From assembly GCA_963821715.1 (NCBI GenBank), contig CAWGET010000006.1, positions 186,001 through 250,000 of the forward strand: a stretch of 64,000 nt of DNA, given 5' to 3'. This document shows positions 51,977 through 61,279 of the stretch, in pieces; within the stretch, counting starts at the first letter, position 1; every line of letters begins with the position of its first letter. The DNA is from CAWGET01 sp963821715 (GTDB lineage Bacteria > Bacteroidota > Ignavibacteria > Ignavibacteriales > Melioribacteraceae). The translations under genes were made by a program, and so were the position numbers. Below the pieces are notes generated by a model. It was not told where the DNA came from. It worked only from the letters and a program-made list of their open reading frames with translations, and made no database searches.

Positions 51977-52927
51977 TCAAACCGGACTTAAAGCCTTCTT
52001 CCCGGTTAAAACATTTATAATATTCAGGGCGGCAAGCTCAGCCATTTTACTCCGCGCCTCAAATGTCGCGCTGCCAATATGAGGTAGAAGCACAACATTT
52101 TTCAGTTTCAAAATATCCTTGTTAATCTTTGGTTCATTTTCATACACATCGAATCCGGCGGAATAAATTTTTCTTTCCTTTAAAATTTTTATGAGAACTT
52201 TTTCGTCAACTATTTCGCCCCGCGCTGTGTTTACCAAAATTGCATCAGGTTTCATAAGAGAGAGTTTTTCTTCATCTAATAGATGAAAAGTTTTATTAGT
52301 TAAAGGAAGATGTAATGAAATTACATCCGCATTTTTCATCAAATAATTTAAAGATACTTTCTTCGCTCCTGTTTCTTTTTCAAAATCGTTTTTTTTAGAT
52401 GAATTAAAATATACCACATTCATCCCAAACGCCTTAGCTCGTTTTGCCGTTGCAATTCCGATTCTACCTGCACCCACAATACCGATTGTTTTTCCCCGAA
52501 GTTCGATGCCGAGAAATAATTTCGGCTTCCAATTCTCGAACTTCCCTTCACGCATAAAATTATCCGCTTCAATAATATTTCTTGCGCACGCAAGTATTAA
52601 CGACATAGCGAGATCCGCTGTTGCGTCGGTTAAAATATCGGGAGTATTTGTTATAATTATATTTTTTTTACGCGCGTATTCAACATCAATATTGTTATAG
52701 CCTACTGCGTAGTTTGCTATGATCTTGCATTTGTCGAGCTGATCGATAATATTTTTATCAATTTTGTCGGAGAGAAGAGTGATTATTGCATCGGCATTTT
52801 TAGCGCGTTTTATCCATTCTTCTTCCGGCATGGCGGAGTCTTTCGGACCCACATATACTCTAAAGCCGGCTTCCTTTAGTACTCTTTCCGCTGCTTCGGG
52901 AATTTTTCTTGTGATTAATATATTCAT
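51977..52927 (-). CDS. D-2-hydroxyacid dehydrogenase (glyoxylate/hydroxypyruvate reductase-like)
   Basis: This 316-residue enzyme has the D-isomer dehydrogenase layout. The NAD(P)-binding motif is GKTIGIVGAGRIGIATAKRA, the catalytic Arg is in VNTARGEIVDEKVLI, the Glu in YENEPKINKDI and the His in LPHIGSATFEARSKMAELA. It looks closest to GyaR-type glyoxylate reductases, since FNSSKKNDFEKETGAK and the short C-terminus fit that group. It overlaps in function, but not in close sequence, with serA at 26137, which carries an ACT domain. It follows the SpmAB-like gene by 3 bp. Confidence 0.85.
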   Translation of the reverse strand: MNILITRKIPEAAERVLKEAGFRVYVGPKDSAMPEEEWIKRAKNADAIITLLSDKIDKNIIDQLDKCKIIANYAVGYNNIDVEYARKKNIIITNTPDILTDATADLAMSLILACARNIIEADNFMREGKFENWKPKLFLGIELRGKTIGIVGAGRIGIATAKRAKAFGMNVVYFNSSKKNDFEKETGAKKVSLNYLMKNADVISLHLPLTNKTFHLLDEEKLSLMKPDAILVNTARGEIVDEKVLIKILKERKIYSAGFDVYENEPKINKDILKLKNVVLLPHIGSATFEARSKMAELAALNIINVLTGKKALSPV

Positions 52928-52930
52928 AAA

Positions 52931-54562
52931 TTATCTGAACAGCATATTAACAATAAACACAGCGGCTAAAATTCCGGCGATGTCAGCTAAAAGTCCGGCA
53001 GCCAAAGCATGCCTGGTTTTTCTAATATTCACCGCTCCGAAATAAACAGCCAAAACATAAAAAGTTGTTTCGGTGCTTCCAAAGAAAGTTGAAACCAATA
53101 TTCCGATGTATGAATCTGGTCCGTGAACGGCGAGAATTTCCGACATTATTCCGAGCGACCCGCTTCCGGATAAAGGTCGCATCATCGCCATCGGCAAAGC
53201 TTCGGCAGGCATTCCGATAAAATCGGTTATAGGTCGGAATAGATAAACCAGATATTCCATAGTTCCGCCGCCTCTGAAAATCCCGATCGCCATAAGCATA
53301 GCCACGAGATAAGGAATAATTCTGACCGCGATATCAAAACCTTCTTTCGCGCCATCGACAAAGGTTTCGTAAACTTTTACTTTTTTAATTGCGCCGTATG
53401 TAATGAATGTAAAAATTAAAAGCGGAATTGCGAGAACGGAAACGATCTCGATCGCCGCCCGGAAAAAATCGGGATCGACAAAACTAAAGATTGAGGAAAA
53501 TACAGAAATCCCGCCGGTTACAATTAGAACGCCGAGGATTACGATAATTAATCCGAAAATCCCCAAACCCTTCGCGTTAGAGTTCATCCAGTCGCCGAAC
53601 TCTCCTTTTTTAATAGGGAATTTTTCGAATACTTTAGCGGCAGTTATTCCAACAACCGAAGCGCATAACGCGCCGAAGATTGAAGTGCCTATTATTATAG
53701 CCGGATTAGAACTTCCCGAAGCGGCACGGATAGCAATTGCAGTTGCCGGAATCAATGTTAATCCCGCTGTATTAATTGCCAAAAATGTTACCATCGCATT
53801 TGTAGCGGTTCCTTTTTCGGGATTTAATTTGTCTAACTCTTCCATCGCCTTCAAACCGAACGGAGTCGCGGCGTTTCCGAGTCCGAGCATATTCGCAGAA
53901 ATATTCATTATCATGGAACCCATCGCTGGGTGATCGCTGGGAACGTCGGGAAATAAGAACTTTGTAATCGGTTTAACGGCGCGAGCAATAATTTTTATCA
54001 AACCGGCTTCCTCGGCTACTTTCATAACTCCGAGCCACAAAGCCATAATTCCTATTAATCCAAGAGCTATTTCTACGGCTATTCCCGCGTAATCCAATGC
54101 CGAATTTGTAACGGCGCGCATTTTCGCGAATGTGATCGGTTCCAAAGTTATTGTTCCAAGAGCATGAGCAGAATCAGTCATTTCTCCGATTTTAACGGTT
54201 CCGGTTAAATCATCTTCGTTTCCGCTAACAGCCGCCATTTCCTTCCAAAATTTCGGCGTATTATCGTCGGTTTTTAGATAGAGTTGGGTTTTCTCTTTGT
54301 TATCGCTTACGGTAATTTTAACGGGCTGAAAAAAAGGAGCGGCAACATTTACGCCGTAAAATCTGTTATAAGCAGCATTATCGATAACTAATTCAGCATC
54401 GTATGATCGGTTTATTTCCGGATTAAATGGTTCAGAGAATTGTATCTCGACCGGGAAGGGTTCGTTATTTTTATATTTGTTTTCGCTTTGTTCATAAATA
54501 TCAGTAGTAATCGCAACTCCGATTCCGACGATCAGGAGTCCTAACCAGACATAATTCAGCAT
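52931..54562 (-). CDS. Fused SpmA/SpmB-type nucleoside-recognition (Gate) membrane protein
   Basis: This 543-residue inner-membrane protein joins two Gate (nucleoside recognition) halves, like spore-maturation proteins SpmA and SpmB of Firmicutes. The first half contains MIMNISANMLGLGNAATPFGLKAM, TFLAINTAGLTLIPATAIAI and a long N-terminal periplasmic insert (about 25-160). The second contains EGFDIAVRIIPYLVAMLMAI, MMRPLSGSGSLGIMSEILAV and STFFGSTETTFYVLAVYFGA. Fused SpmAB proteins are typical of Bacteroidota; the transported solute is unknown. Confidence 0.88.
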   Translation of the reverse strand: MLNYVWLGLLIVGIGVAITTDIYEQSENKYKNNEPFPVEIQFSEPFNPEINRSYDAELVIDNAAYNRFYGVNVAAPFFQPVKITVSDNKEKTQLYLKTDDNTPKFWKEMAAVSGNEDDLTGTVKIGEMTDSAHALGTITLEPITFAKMRAVTNSALDYAGIAVEIALGLIGIMALWLGVMKVAEEAGLIKIIARAVKPITKFLFPDVPSDHPAMGSMIMNISANMLGLGNAATPFGLKAMEELDKLNPEKGTATNAMVTFLAINTAGLTLIPATAIAIRAASGSSNPAIIIGTSIFGALCASVVGITAAKVFEKFPIKKGEFGDWMNSNAKGLGIFGLIIVILGVLIVTGGISVFSSIFSFVDPDFFRAAIEIVSVLAIPLLIFTFITYGAIKKVKVYETFVDGAKEGFDIAVRIIPYLVAMLMAIGIFRGGGTMEYLVYLFRPITDFIGMPAEALPMAMMRPLSGSGSLGIMSEILAVHGPDSYIGILVSTFFGSTETTFYVLAVYFGAVNIRKTRHALAAGLLADIAGILAAVFIVNMLFR

Positions 54563-54691
54563 CTTTATTCCCCGGGGATTTAGAGCAAAGTTTTTAGAAT
54601 TTGTTGACGCTAAGTTAAAAATTTCTTTTGAAGAATAACAGTATCTTTTTTATTTTTGTTAGGCAGCCGCAACGATTTCACAGATTGCAAA

Positions 54692-54713
54692 ACCTGCCTG
54701 CCGACAGGCAGGT
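54692..54713. repeat. REP-like palindrome ACCTGCCTG-ccga-CAGGCAGGT
   Basis: Perfect 9-bp arms with a 4-base loop, flanked by partly complementary CACAGA and TCTGTGT. It lies about 30 bp upstream of the nitrilase gene. The same palindrome style is common between genes in this phylum (recollection). It has no T-run after it. Confidence 0.65.
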
Positions 54714-54742
54714 CTGTGTCACTTTAGAATGGAGAATCCAAA

Positions 54743-55505
54743 TTGAAAATTTCATTAGTCCAATATTCGCCCGAATGGGAAAATAAAAATACAAATGCGG
54801 AAAAGATTGACGAACTGATCACAAGCGAAAACCCGGAAAGTGATCTTATAATTTTCCCGGAGATGACTTTAACGGGATTTACAATGTCTTCAGAAGATAA
54901 TGCGGAAGAAATAGATGGATTCAGCATAAAATATTTTCTTAATAAAGCGAAAGATTTAAAAGAAAAATGTTTTTGCCGGATTAATTGAAAAGGACGATAA
55001 TCAAATTTTTAATTCTCTTTTTCATTTTGATGAAAACGGAATTATAAAAGCAAGATACAGGAAGATCCATCCTTTCAGCTACTCAAAAGAAGATGAAAAT
55101 TATTCTGCCGGTTTTGAAACCGTAACCACGAAAATCGGGCAGACGAGAATAGGATTATCTATCTGTTACGATCTCAGGTTTCCCGAACTTTACAGACGAT
55201 ACGCAATAGACGGAGTAGATATTTTAGTAAACATAGCCAATTGGCCTGTAAAAAGAATTGAACATTGGAAGGCGATGCTTAAAGCGCGCGCGATTGAAAA
55301 CCAATGTTTTATGATCGGTGTGAACCGTGTAGGAAATGATCCGAATAGCGAATACAACGGTTTCAGTTCGATTATTGATCCGATGGGAAATATAATTTTG
55401 GAGAATGAAGGCGAAGAAAAAATTTTAACCGCGGAAATAGATATTGAATTGGTTGGACAAACTCGCGAAAAACTACCTTTTTTGAAAGACATAAAAATGA
55501 TTTAG
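54743..55505 (+). pseudogene. Carbon-nitrogen hydrolase (nitrilase superfamily), frameshifted
   Basis: The start is a TTG at 54743 with a GGAGA site (KISLVQYSPEWENKNTNAEK). The catalytic Glu is in IIFPEMTLTGF (residue 40). The frame stops after KEKCFCRIN at 54988. Removing one T from the T5 run at 54970-54974 restores KCFAGLIEKDDNQIFNSL and then the Lys in RKIHPFSYSKE, the nucleophile in LSICYDLRFPELYRRYAID and RAIENQCFMIGVNRVGND to 55505. The product resembles omega-amidase/NIT2-like enzymes, which hydrolyse amides such as alpha-ketoglutaramate. It may be functional if the extra T is a sequencing error. Confidence 0.85.
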
Positions 55506-55635
55506 ATTTATTTCAAGCTGCTTTTGCGTAAAAGTAAATCAATTTTAAGATATTCATATGCTAAAACTCTCTTCTGATATCTAGCTCGGAGCCAATATGA
55601 CAATTAAATAATCTTTGGTAAAATCTTGGCAATAA

Positions 55636-56094
55636 CTAATCCACTCCAAACAATTTTTTAATTTCGTCGTTATCTATTTTTTTTATTATTTCTTCTTCTT
55701 TATTCCCAGTCTTACTTTTGTTCATACGTTTCGCAAAATCCTCGCTCTTTTGAACTTCGCAATAACTTACTTTAGCGTATTCCATAACACTATGGTCGGA
55801 TGAAATAACAATTATCTGTTTCGGATTTTTGGCAAGATCTATCTCTTGTTTGATAATATCGTCCGCCGTTTTATTATCGGAATAACGTATCCTCACTTTT
55901 GACGTTCTGATCGCTTCATTCTGAAATCCATCCAAAAAGAGAATTACTTTCTCTTTCCTTTTGGCAAAAAACCTATCTAAAGTAAAAGCTATTTTTTCGC
56001 GGCTCGCCTGCTTATCGCTTACCTGCAATTTTTTAATTGAAGGAATTTTACCGATTAAATTATTTCCGTCTATAAAATATTTTTTACTACTCAT
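55636..56094 (-). CDS. NYN-domain (YacP-like) predicted ribonuclease
   Basis: This 152-residue protein matches the NYN/YacP family of PIN-like nucleases: KYFIDGNNLIGKIPS (first Asp), VILFLDGFQNEAIRTSKVRI (second Asp), DNKTADDIIKQEIDLAKNPK (acidic pair) and IIVISSDHSVMEYAKVSYC (Ser-Asp). In Firmicutes YacP/Rae1 cuts mRNA at ribosomes. The C-terminus is short and Lys-rich. It sits 29 bp downstream of the LptD-like gene on the same strand. Confidence 0.85.
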   Translation of the reverse strand: MSSKKYFIDGNNLIGKIPSIKKLQVSDKQASREKIAFTLDRFFAKRKEKVILFLDGFQNEAIRTSKVRIRYSDNKTADDIIKQEIDLAKNPKQIIVISSDHSVMEYAKVSYCEVQKSEDFAKRMNKSKTGNKEEEIIKKIDNDEIKKLFGVD

Positions 56095-56123
56095 TTACCA
56101 TCACTCGTAATTCATTATTTTTA

Positions 56124-58679
56124 TTATCGTCTTCCTGTATAAAGACCTTCGGTTCTCGAAACTTTTATATCCCTTAACTGCGGAGCCTTCAGTCGAATTT
56201 CAAATCTGAAACCACTGAATGTGCCGAGCGGATTCCAGACGAAATTCGCTTCCCAACAATGAAGATCGCGGTAAACTGTAATTTGCGGAGCAGCTAATTC
56301 ATTCTCGATTAAATCGTAACTTCCGCGGAAAGTGATCTTCCAGTTTTCGGTTAAATTCATATTTAAATTCATCGAAAGATTGGATAATTTATTTTTTCCG
56401 GCTCCTCTAAAATTCTGATTAAAATTGTAGCTTAAATTAAGCGACCATGGAATTGAAAAGTTCGGCTGTTCGTCTTCATAAAGAGCAATGTATTCGCTCC
56501 GTCGGAATGTTTCGAACGCGTCTTCCTCAACGTCTCCGGTCTCGTCTCCCGTTCTGTCTTCACTTCTTATCTTATCCCCGGAAATTGAAGTTGAGAAAGA
56601 AAAACTCAAATTGGTAAGTTCAAAAAGTCCACCGCCGTTTTTATACAAATATTGATCAACAACTCTTTGTTTGGATTTGCTGTATTCGTAAAAAGAATAT
56701 CTGGACGAACCGTTAAAAGTAAATATATCGGCAACCTGAGTTCTGAAACTCAAATTCAAATCGCTAAGCCGTAAACTATCCGCCGCAAAATTATAACCAA
56801 GTCCGGCATTTAAATTCAGCAGTTGAATTTTCTGAGATTCTGATGTGGTATCTGTCGGGTCTTCCGATGTTTTGATTTCGAAAATATTACCGAGAGAAAA
56901 ATTAAGACTTTGTGATTCGCCGCTCGAAGCTCCGCCAAACGCTTCCTCGCGGAATTTATCATACTTTACAATTTCACCGTCCCAACTTCTGTAGGTATCG
57001 AAATATCCCCAGCGGTCTTCTGAAAAATCGGGACGGATATTGTAGGAAACAGAAGGCGTTAAAGTATGACGAAACGCGTCGACGCCCAAAATATTCGGCC
57101 GCCAGGTTCCGTAAAGTTTGGTGTTTGTTGATAGATTAAAATTAAAAGTTCTAACAAAATTTATTTCTTTAATCGAGTTTGTTACTAACGAATCCCGAAG
57201 TCCTGATTCCTGCGTCGTATCGGTAACAGGAATATTATCGATCTTCAATCTTTTGTTGTACCATTTTTCAGAGTAATTTGCCGAAGGCGTTACATTGAAA
57301 TAGCCAAATTTCGGCGAAGCGTTAATCGAAATATCGTGTTGAAAACCGCCGTGAGTTTCCAAGTTTCCGCCGGTTTTATTCCGCCTGTTTAGAAATCTGC
57401 CGTTGTAACTGTAGCCGATCAACTCAAACCATTTCTGATCGCTTTGAGAAACTCCTTCGCGTCTGAACGGATAACTTTGAGATTTATTGAAACTCGCGCT
57501 CGGAAGATTTTCAGTTATGTTGCCGTTATCCAAATCCTGATTGCGAAGATAACTTAACGATAAGCTTTTTCCGCCTTCCCACGATTTATGAAAATTCGCA
57601 CTCGACGTTATATTTTGATTCAGCAGATCGTTATAATTAGTACTGTTATTCTTTATGTAATCACTCGATAAAAATCTTAAGTTTACATCGAGCCGTGTTG
57701 AAGGATTTATCTGCTGATTATGAATGAGCCCGAAATTCCATTCGGTTCGTTCTGATCTGTCATCATCGTTTTCTTCGCCGAAATAAAAATCGGAATAACC
57801 CGCGTTAATATTTCCGCTGAAGGAATATCTCTTTGCGTATCTTACGCGGCTTCGCAAACCGTATCCTCCACGTAGATAATAATCGCCGTTCAAAGTTAGA
57901 TCATAATAATCACTTAACGCAAAATAATATCCGAAGTTTCTGAAATAAAATCCCTGATTCTGCGACTGACCGTAAGAAGGAGCTATAATTCCCGATCGCC
58001 TGCCCGATTCATTAGGAAAGACTCCGAACGGAAGCGGCAACGGGAGCGGAACTCCGCCGATATACATCCAGATCCATTGCGCGGCAATCTGACTGTTTTG
58101 AACCACTTTCATTTTCTTAGCGGTAAAATAAGTGTCCGGCAATCCCGAGTCGGCGTCGCACGTTGTGTAAATTCCGTCTTCAATAAAATAAGTATTTTCG
58201 TTTACTTTCTTTACTTTTTTGCCTCTGTAGGTCGCGCCCTCGTCTTTACTTTCGGCGAGCGAAATAAATCCCTGTTTCGTTTTAAAATTATATTTTAAGC
58301 TCGATCCTTCGTAACCGGTTCCGTCTTCATTAAGTACCGGAGTATTAACAAGATTGTCAGTGGAGTCGCGTTCGCCTGTTGCATCCAGCCGATTATTTAT
58401 AAAATCGATATTTATATTCGCGCCGGTAAGATCGGTCTGTTTATATTTCAGTTCACCTTCGCCGTAAATCGCCATCTTTTTATTTTGAACGTCGAAGGTA
58501 AGCGAGTCGGAAGCCGAAGCGTAAACAACAGCGTCAACGTCTATTTTGTTAGACGACTTGGTTGTATCGGATGAATTTTGGAGTAATGTATCCGCGGGCG
58601 CGGCAAAGGAAGAATCAACTTCCTGCGCGTGGAAATTCTGAATTACGAATATAAAAATTATGAAAAATATTTTTTTCAT
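56124..58679 (-). CDS. LptD-like LPS-assembly outer-membrane protein
   Basis: This 851-residue protein has a signal peptide (MKKIFFIIFIFVIQNFHAQ) and an OstA/LptA-like periplasmic region at about 45-200 (KKMAIYGEGELKYKQTDLTG, GDGIYTTCDADSGLPDTYF). A large C-terminal barrel (about 220-851) contains VPLPLPLPFGVFPNESGRRSGII and NFGYYFALSDYYDLTLNGDY, as in Bacteroidota 'putative LPS assembly protein LptD'. It ends in a charged, non-aromatic tail (TEGLYTGRR). It would insert LPS into the outer leaflet, the last step after LptFG. It lies upstream of the NYN gene. Confidence 0.88.
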   Translation of the reverse strand: MKKIFFIIFIFVIQNFHAQEVDSSFAAPADTLLQNSSDTTKSSNKIDVDAVVYASASDSLTFDVQNKKMAIYGEGELKYKQTDLTGANINIDFINNRLDATGERDSTDNLVNTPVLNEDGTGYEGSSLKYNFKTKQGFISLAESKDEGATYRGKKVKKVNENTYFIEDGIYTTCDADSGLPDTYFTAKKMKVVQNSQIAAQWIWMYIGGVPLPLPLPFGVFPNESGRRSGIIAPSYGQSQNQGFYFRNFGYYFALSDYYDLTLNGDYYLRGGYGLRSRVRYAKRYSFSGNINAGYSDFYFGEENDDDRSERTEWNFGLIHNQQINPSTRLDVNLRFLSSDYIKNNSTNYNDLLNQNITSSANFHKSWEGGKSLSLSYLRNQDLDNGNITENLPSASFNKSQSYPFRREGVSQSDQKWFELIGYSYNGRFLNRRNKTGGNLETHGGFQHDISINASPKFGYFNVTPSANYSEKWYNKRLKIDNIPVTDTTQESGLRDSLVTNSIKEINFVRTFNFNLSTNTKLYGTWRPNILGVDAFRHTLTPSVSYNIRPDFSEDRWGYFDTYRSWDGEIVKYDKFREEAFGGASSGESQSLNFSLGNIFEIKTSEDPTDTTSESQKIQLLNLNAGLGYNFAADSLRLSDLNLSFRTQVADIFTFNGSSRYSFYEYSKSKQRVVDQYLYKNGGGLFELTNLSFSFSTSISGDKIRSEDRTGDETGDVEEDAFETFRRSEYIALYEDEQPNFSIPWSLNLSYNFNQNFRGAGKNKLSNLSMNLNMNLTENWKITFRGSYDLIENELAAPQITVYRDLHCWEANFVWNPLGTFSGFRFEIRLKAPQLRDIKVSRTEGLYTGRR

Positions 58680-58728
58680 CAGGATAAAATTGAATCATTC
58701 AACAACCGGTAAATTAACGGTTTAAAAA

Positions 58729-59682
58729 TCAGCAAAATATTAAAGCCGAAGCGCCTTTTATTCCGGCTTCATTTTTTAGTTCAGCTGGGATAACTTTTAT
58801 TCTCGGTTTCAATGGCGTTAATACCCTTTCTTTTATTGCAGATTCAACGGAATCAAAGAGTAATTTCCCGAAACCCGCGACTCCGCCTCCAATAACTACA
58901 TTACTCATATCTAATAAATTTAAAGACGAAGCTATTCCGTATCCGAGAATCCTTCCGCTGGAAATTATTGTTTTAATCGCAAGCTCGTCTTTCATCTGCG
59001 CAGCTTGATGTACAATTTTTGTACTCAGCTTGGAGTAATCGCCGTCAACTAATTCGTGGATTTTGGAATCTTCATTCTTCTCAAGTTCCTTTATCAAATA
59101 TTTTATCAAATAATTATTCCCGATGTAAGTTTCCAAACATCCGTAAGATCCGCAGTTGCATTTCCGACCCTTATAATCTACGGTTGTATGTCCAACTTCT
59201 CCTGCGGCTCCAAGCTCTCCGCCGAAAACTTTTCGGTTAATCACAACTCCGCCGCCGACTCCGGTGCCCAATGTAATCATTAAAAAATGATTCAAATCTT
59301 TTCCGGCTCCGAAGATCATTTCACCTACTGCCGCGGCGTTAGCGTCATTATCAACTGTAACCCGTGTATTAAATTCTTCGGCAATTCTCGGTCCCAGTTC
59401 AACACGTTTCCAATCGGGTAAATTAGGCGGATTTAAAACTACACCTTCTTCTTTAATTACACTGCCCGGTGCGCCAATCCCAATTCCTTCAATCTCAATA
59501 TCATTGTTTTCTAATATTCTTTTTACGCCTTTAATAATTTGTTGAATCACAATCTCCGGACCTTCATCGGCTCTTGTATCCACACGGGTTTTATCGATTA
59601 TAGACCCTTCTTCTGAAGCCGCGCCGATTTTAATAAAAGTGCCGCCAATATCTACGCCAACTGAATATTTGATTTTACTCAT
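58729..59682 (-). CDS. ROK-family sugar kinase (glucokinase-like)
   Basis: This 317-residue protein belongs to the ROK family. It begins YSVGVDIGGTFIKIGAASEE (phosphate loop). VTVDNDANAAAVGEMIFGAG provides the catalytic Asp, LGTGVGGGVVINRKVFGG the second phosphate loop, and the zinc motif reads EVGHTTVDYKGRKCNCGSYGCLE, with His and three Cys. There is no helix-turn-helix, so it is a kinase and not a repressor; glucose is the likeliest substrate. It is 8 bp after the LEA-like lipoprotein gene in a minus-strand operon. Confidence 0.92.
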   Translation of the reverse strand: MSKIKYSVGVDIGGTFIKIGAASEEGSIIDKTRVDTRADEGPEIVIQQIIKGVKRILENNDIEIEGIGIGAPGSVIKEEGVVLNPPNLPDWKRVELGPRIAEEFNTRVTVDNDANAAAVGEMIFGAGKDLNHFLMITLGTGVGGGVVINRKVFGGELGAAGEVGHTTVDYKGRKCNCGSYGCLETYIGNNYLIKYLIKELEKNEDSKIHELVDGDYSKLSTKIVHQAAQMKDELAIKTIISSGRILGYGIASSLNLLDMSNVVIGGGVAGFGKLLFDSVESAIKERVLTPLKPRIKVIPAELKNEAGIKGASALIFC

Positions 59683-59690
59683 AACTTTGA

Positions 59691-60293
59691 CTAATTATAT
59701 TCGTAATCTACTATTTTTATTTCGTTTGGATATTGCAGATCACCCAGCCTGGTACCTAAAACCGGCTGCGCGAATAGTTTTATGTTCGAACTTTCTGTCC
59801 CTTCACCTTTCATATTCAGAACAAGATTGACGAGACTTTTTATATTATTTCCCTTAAAAAAATCCAACAAATCAAATTGTATATCTAAGGGAATCATCGT
59901 CGTTCCGCCCGAACCCGGGACAACTAGATTTTCAGATATATTTCCGCTGATTGTTTCCGTATCGTCCAAAAATAATTTCCAGGGGAATGATTTTATTGTT
60001 ACGTCGGTCGCTGGAAATCCTCCGGAACCGTCGTTCGGATTGTCGGCGGCGATATTTAGTTTGAATGAAACAGGAAGATCGCCCGTTGCGAGTCCGGCCG
60101 TCAAAGTGGCAATCTCACCAATATTAAAATCCTTAAACTGATCTTTATCCGAAAATGAAACGCCTCTGATATTTAGATTATTTACAGAATCCAGCTTGAA
60201 CTTAAGCCTGCTTACATTTACGATAGTCTCGTAAACCGAGCAGGAAGAGAACGATACAACGGCGATTAAAATAAAAATATATTTTTTCATCAT
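59691..60293 (-). CDS. LEA14-like lipoprotein
   Basis: This 200-residue protein has a lipoprotein signal (MMKKYIFILIAVVSFSSC, Cys at 18). The body has FKLNIAADNPNDGSGGFPAT and DVTIKSFPWKLFLDDTETISG, the 'N-P-N' and 'L-x-L-D-x' features of LEA type 2 (WHy-like) beta-sandwiches found in other Bacteroidota lipoproteins. It probably sits on an envelope membrane; its role is unknown. It overlaps the Gfo/Idh/MocA gene by 4 bp (ATGA). Confidence 0.65.
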   Translation of the reverse strand: MMKKYIFILIAVVSFSSCSVYETIVNVSRLKFKLDSVNNLNIRGVSFSDKDQFKDFNIGEIATLTAGLATGDLPVSFKLNIAADNPNDGSGGFPATDVTIKSFPWKLFLDDTETISGNISENLVVPGSGGTTMIPLDIQFDLLDFFKGNNIKSLVNLVLNMKGEGTESSNIKLFAQPVLGTRLGDLQYPNEIKIVDYEYN

Positions 60294-61279
60294 ACTATTT
60301 TCGATTCCTCTATTTTTGCGATTATCTGCTCTGCAACTTTCAGTGCGCGTAATCCGTCTTCCCCGCTTACAACAGGTTTTTCGTTTTTAAGAGCGGCAAC
60401 AACGAATAGATGAAGCTCGTGTTGAAGAGCGTTTATCTGACGCAACTCCGGCTGTTCGTAAATAATTAATTTTTTCTTTTCGCCAACGCCCATTTCTCCG
60501 AATTGAATAAATTGGTTTTCTTCAGCACTCTGCGGCGAAACCAGTCGGAAAACCTCCGAAACTCCGGTATTAAAATCGAGAGAGATGTAAGCATCCTTCT
60601 GAAAGATCCTCATCTTCCGCATTTTTTTCTGACTTATTCTGCTCGCGGTTACATTCGCGACAGCTCCATTCTCGAATTCAAGGCGCGCGTTCGCAATATC
60701 AATATTGTCCGATACCACAGCTACTCCGCTTGCCGCTAGCGTTTTTACTTCACTTTTAATTAAACTCAAAATTATATCGATGTCGTGAATCATCAAATCA
60801 AGAACGACGGCTACGTCCGTTCCGCGAGGATTAAATTGCGCAAGTCTGTCAGTCTGAATAAATTTCGGATCGAGCGGATATTTTTCCAATGATACAAGCG
60901 CCGGATTGAATCTTTCAATATGCCCAACCTGAAGTAATAATTTTTCATCGTTGGACCTTTTTACAAGTTCTTCGGCTTCCTCAATTTTTACCGTTATCGG
61001 TTTTTCAACAAAAACGTGTTTTCCAAAATCGAATGCTTTATTCACCAAATCATAATGAGCGCTTGTTGTAGCTACAATCGAAACCGCGTCAATCTTTTCG
61101 AGAAGCTCGTCCAAATTTTCAAATGCTTTTAAATCAAATTCTTCAGCCGCCTGCTTCGCTTTATCTTTATCTAAATCGTAAACTCCAATAAGTTCGCATT
61201 CGGAAATAGTTTTTAAAAGTTTGGCGTGCAGTTTTCCGAGGTGCCCTGTTCCGATCACCCCAATTTTTAATCTTTCCAT
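60290..61279 (-). CDS. Gfo/Idh/MocA-family oxidoreductase
   Basis: This 329-residue NAD(P)-dependent oxidoreductase starts KIGVIGTGHLGKLHAKLLKT (Rossmann). The conserved substrate/cofactor motif is HVFVEKPITVKIEEAEELV, with the catalytic Lys, followed by LLQVGHIERFNPAL and VVLDLMIHDIDIILSLIKSE. Sugar or inositol derivatives, including nucleotide sugars, are the usual substrates; the identity here is not resolved. It overlaps the plug-like gene by 13 bp and the LEA-like gene by 4 bp. Confidence 0.9.
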   Translation of the reverse strand: MERLKIGVIGTGHLGKLHAKLLKTISECELIGVYDLDKDKAKQAAEEFDLKAFENLDELLEKIDAVSIVATTSAHYDLVNKAFDFGKHVFVEKPITVKIEEAEELVKRSNDEKLLLQVGHIERFNPALVSLEKYPLDPKFIQTDRLAQFNPRGTDVAVVLDLMIHDIDIILSLIKSEVKTLAASGVAVVSDNIDIANARLEFENGAVANVTASRISQKKMRKMRIFQKDAYISLDFNTGVSEVFRLVSPQSAEENQFIQFGEMGVGEKKKLIIYEQPELRQINALQHELHLFVVAALKNEKPVVSGEDGLRALKVAEQIIAKIEESKIV

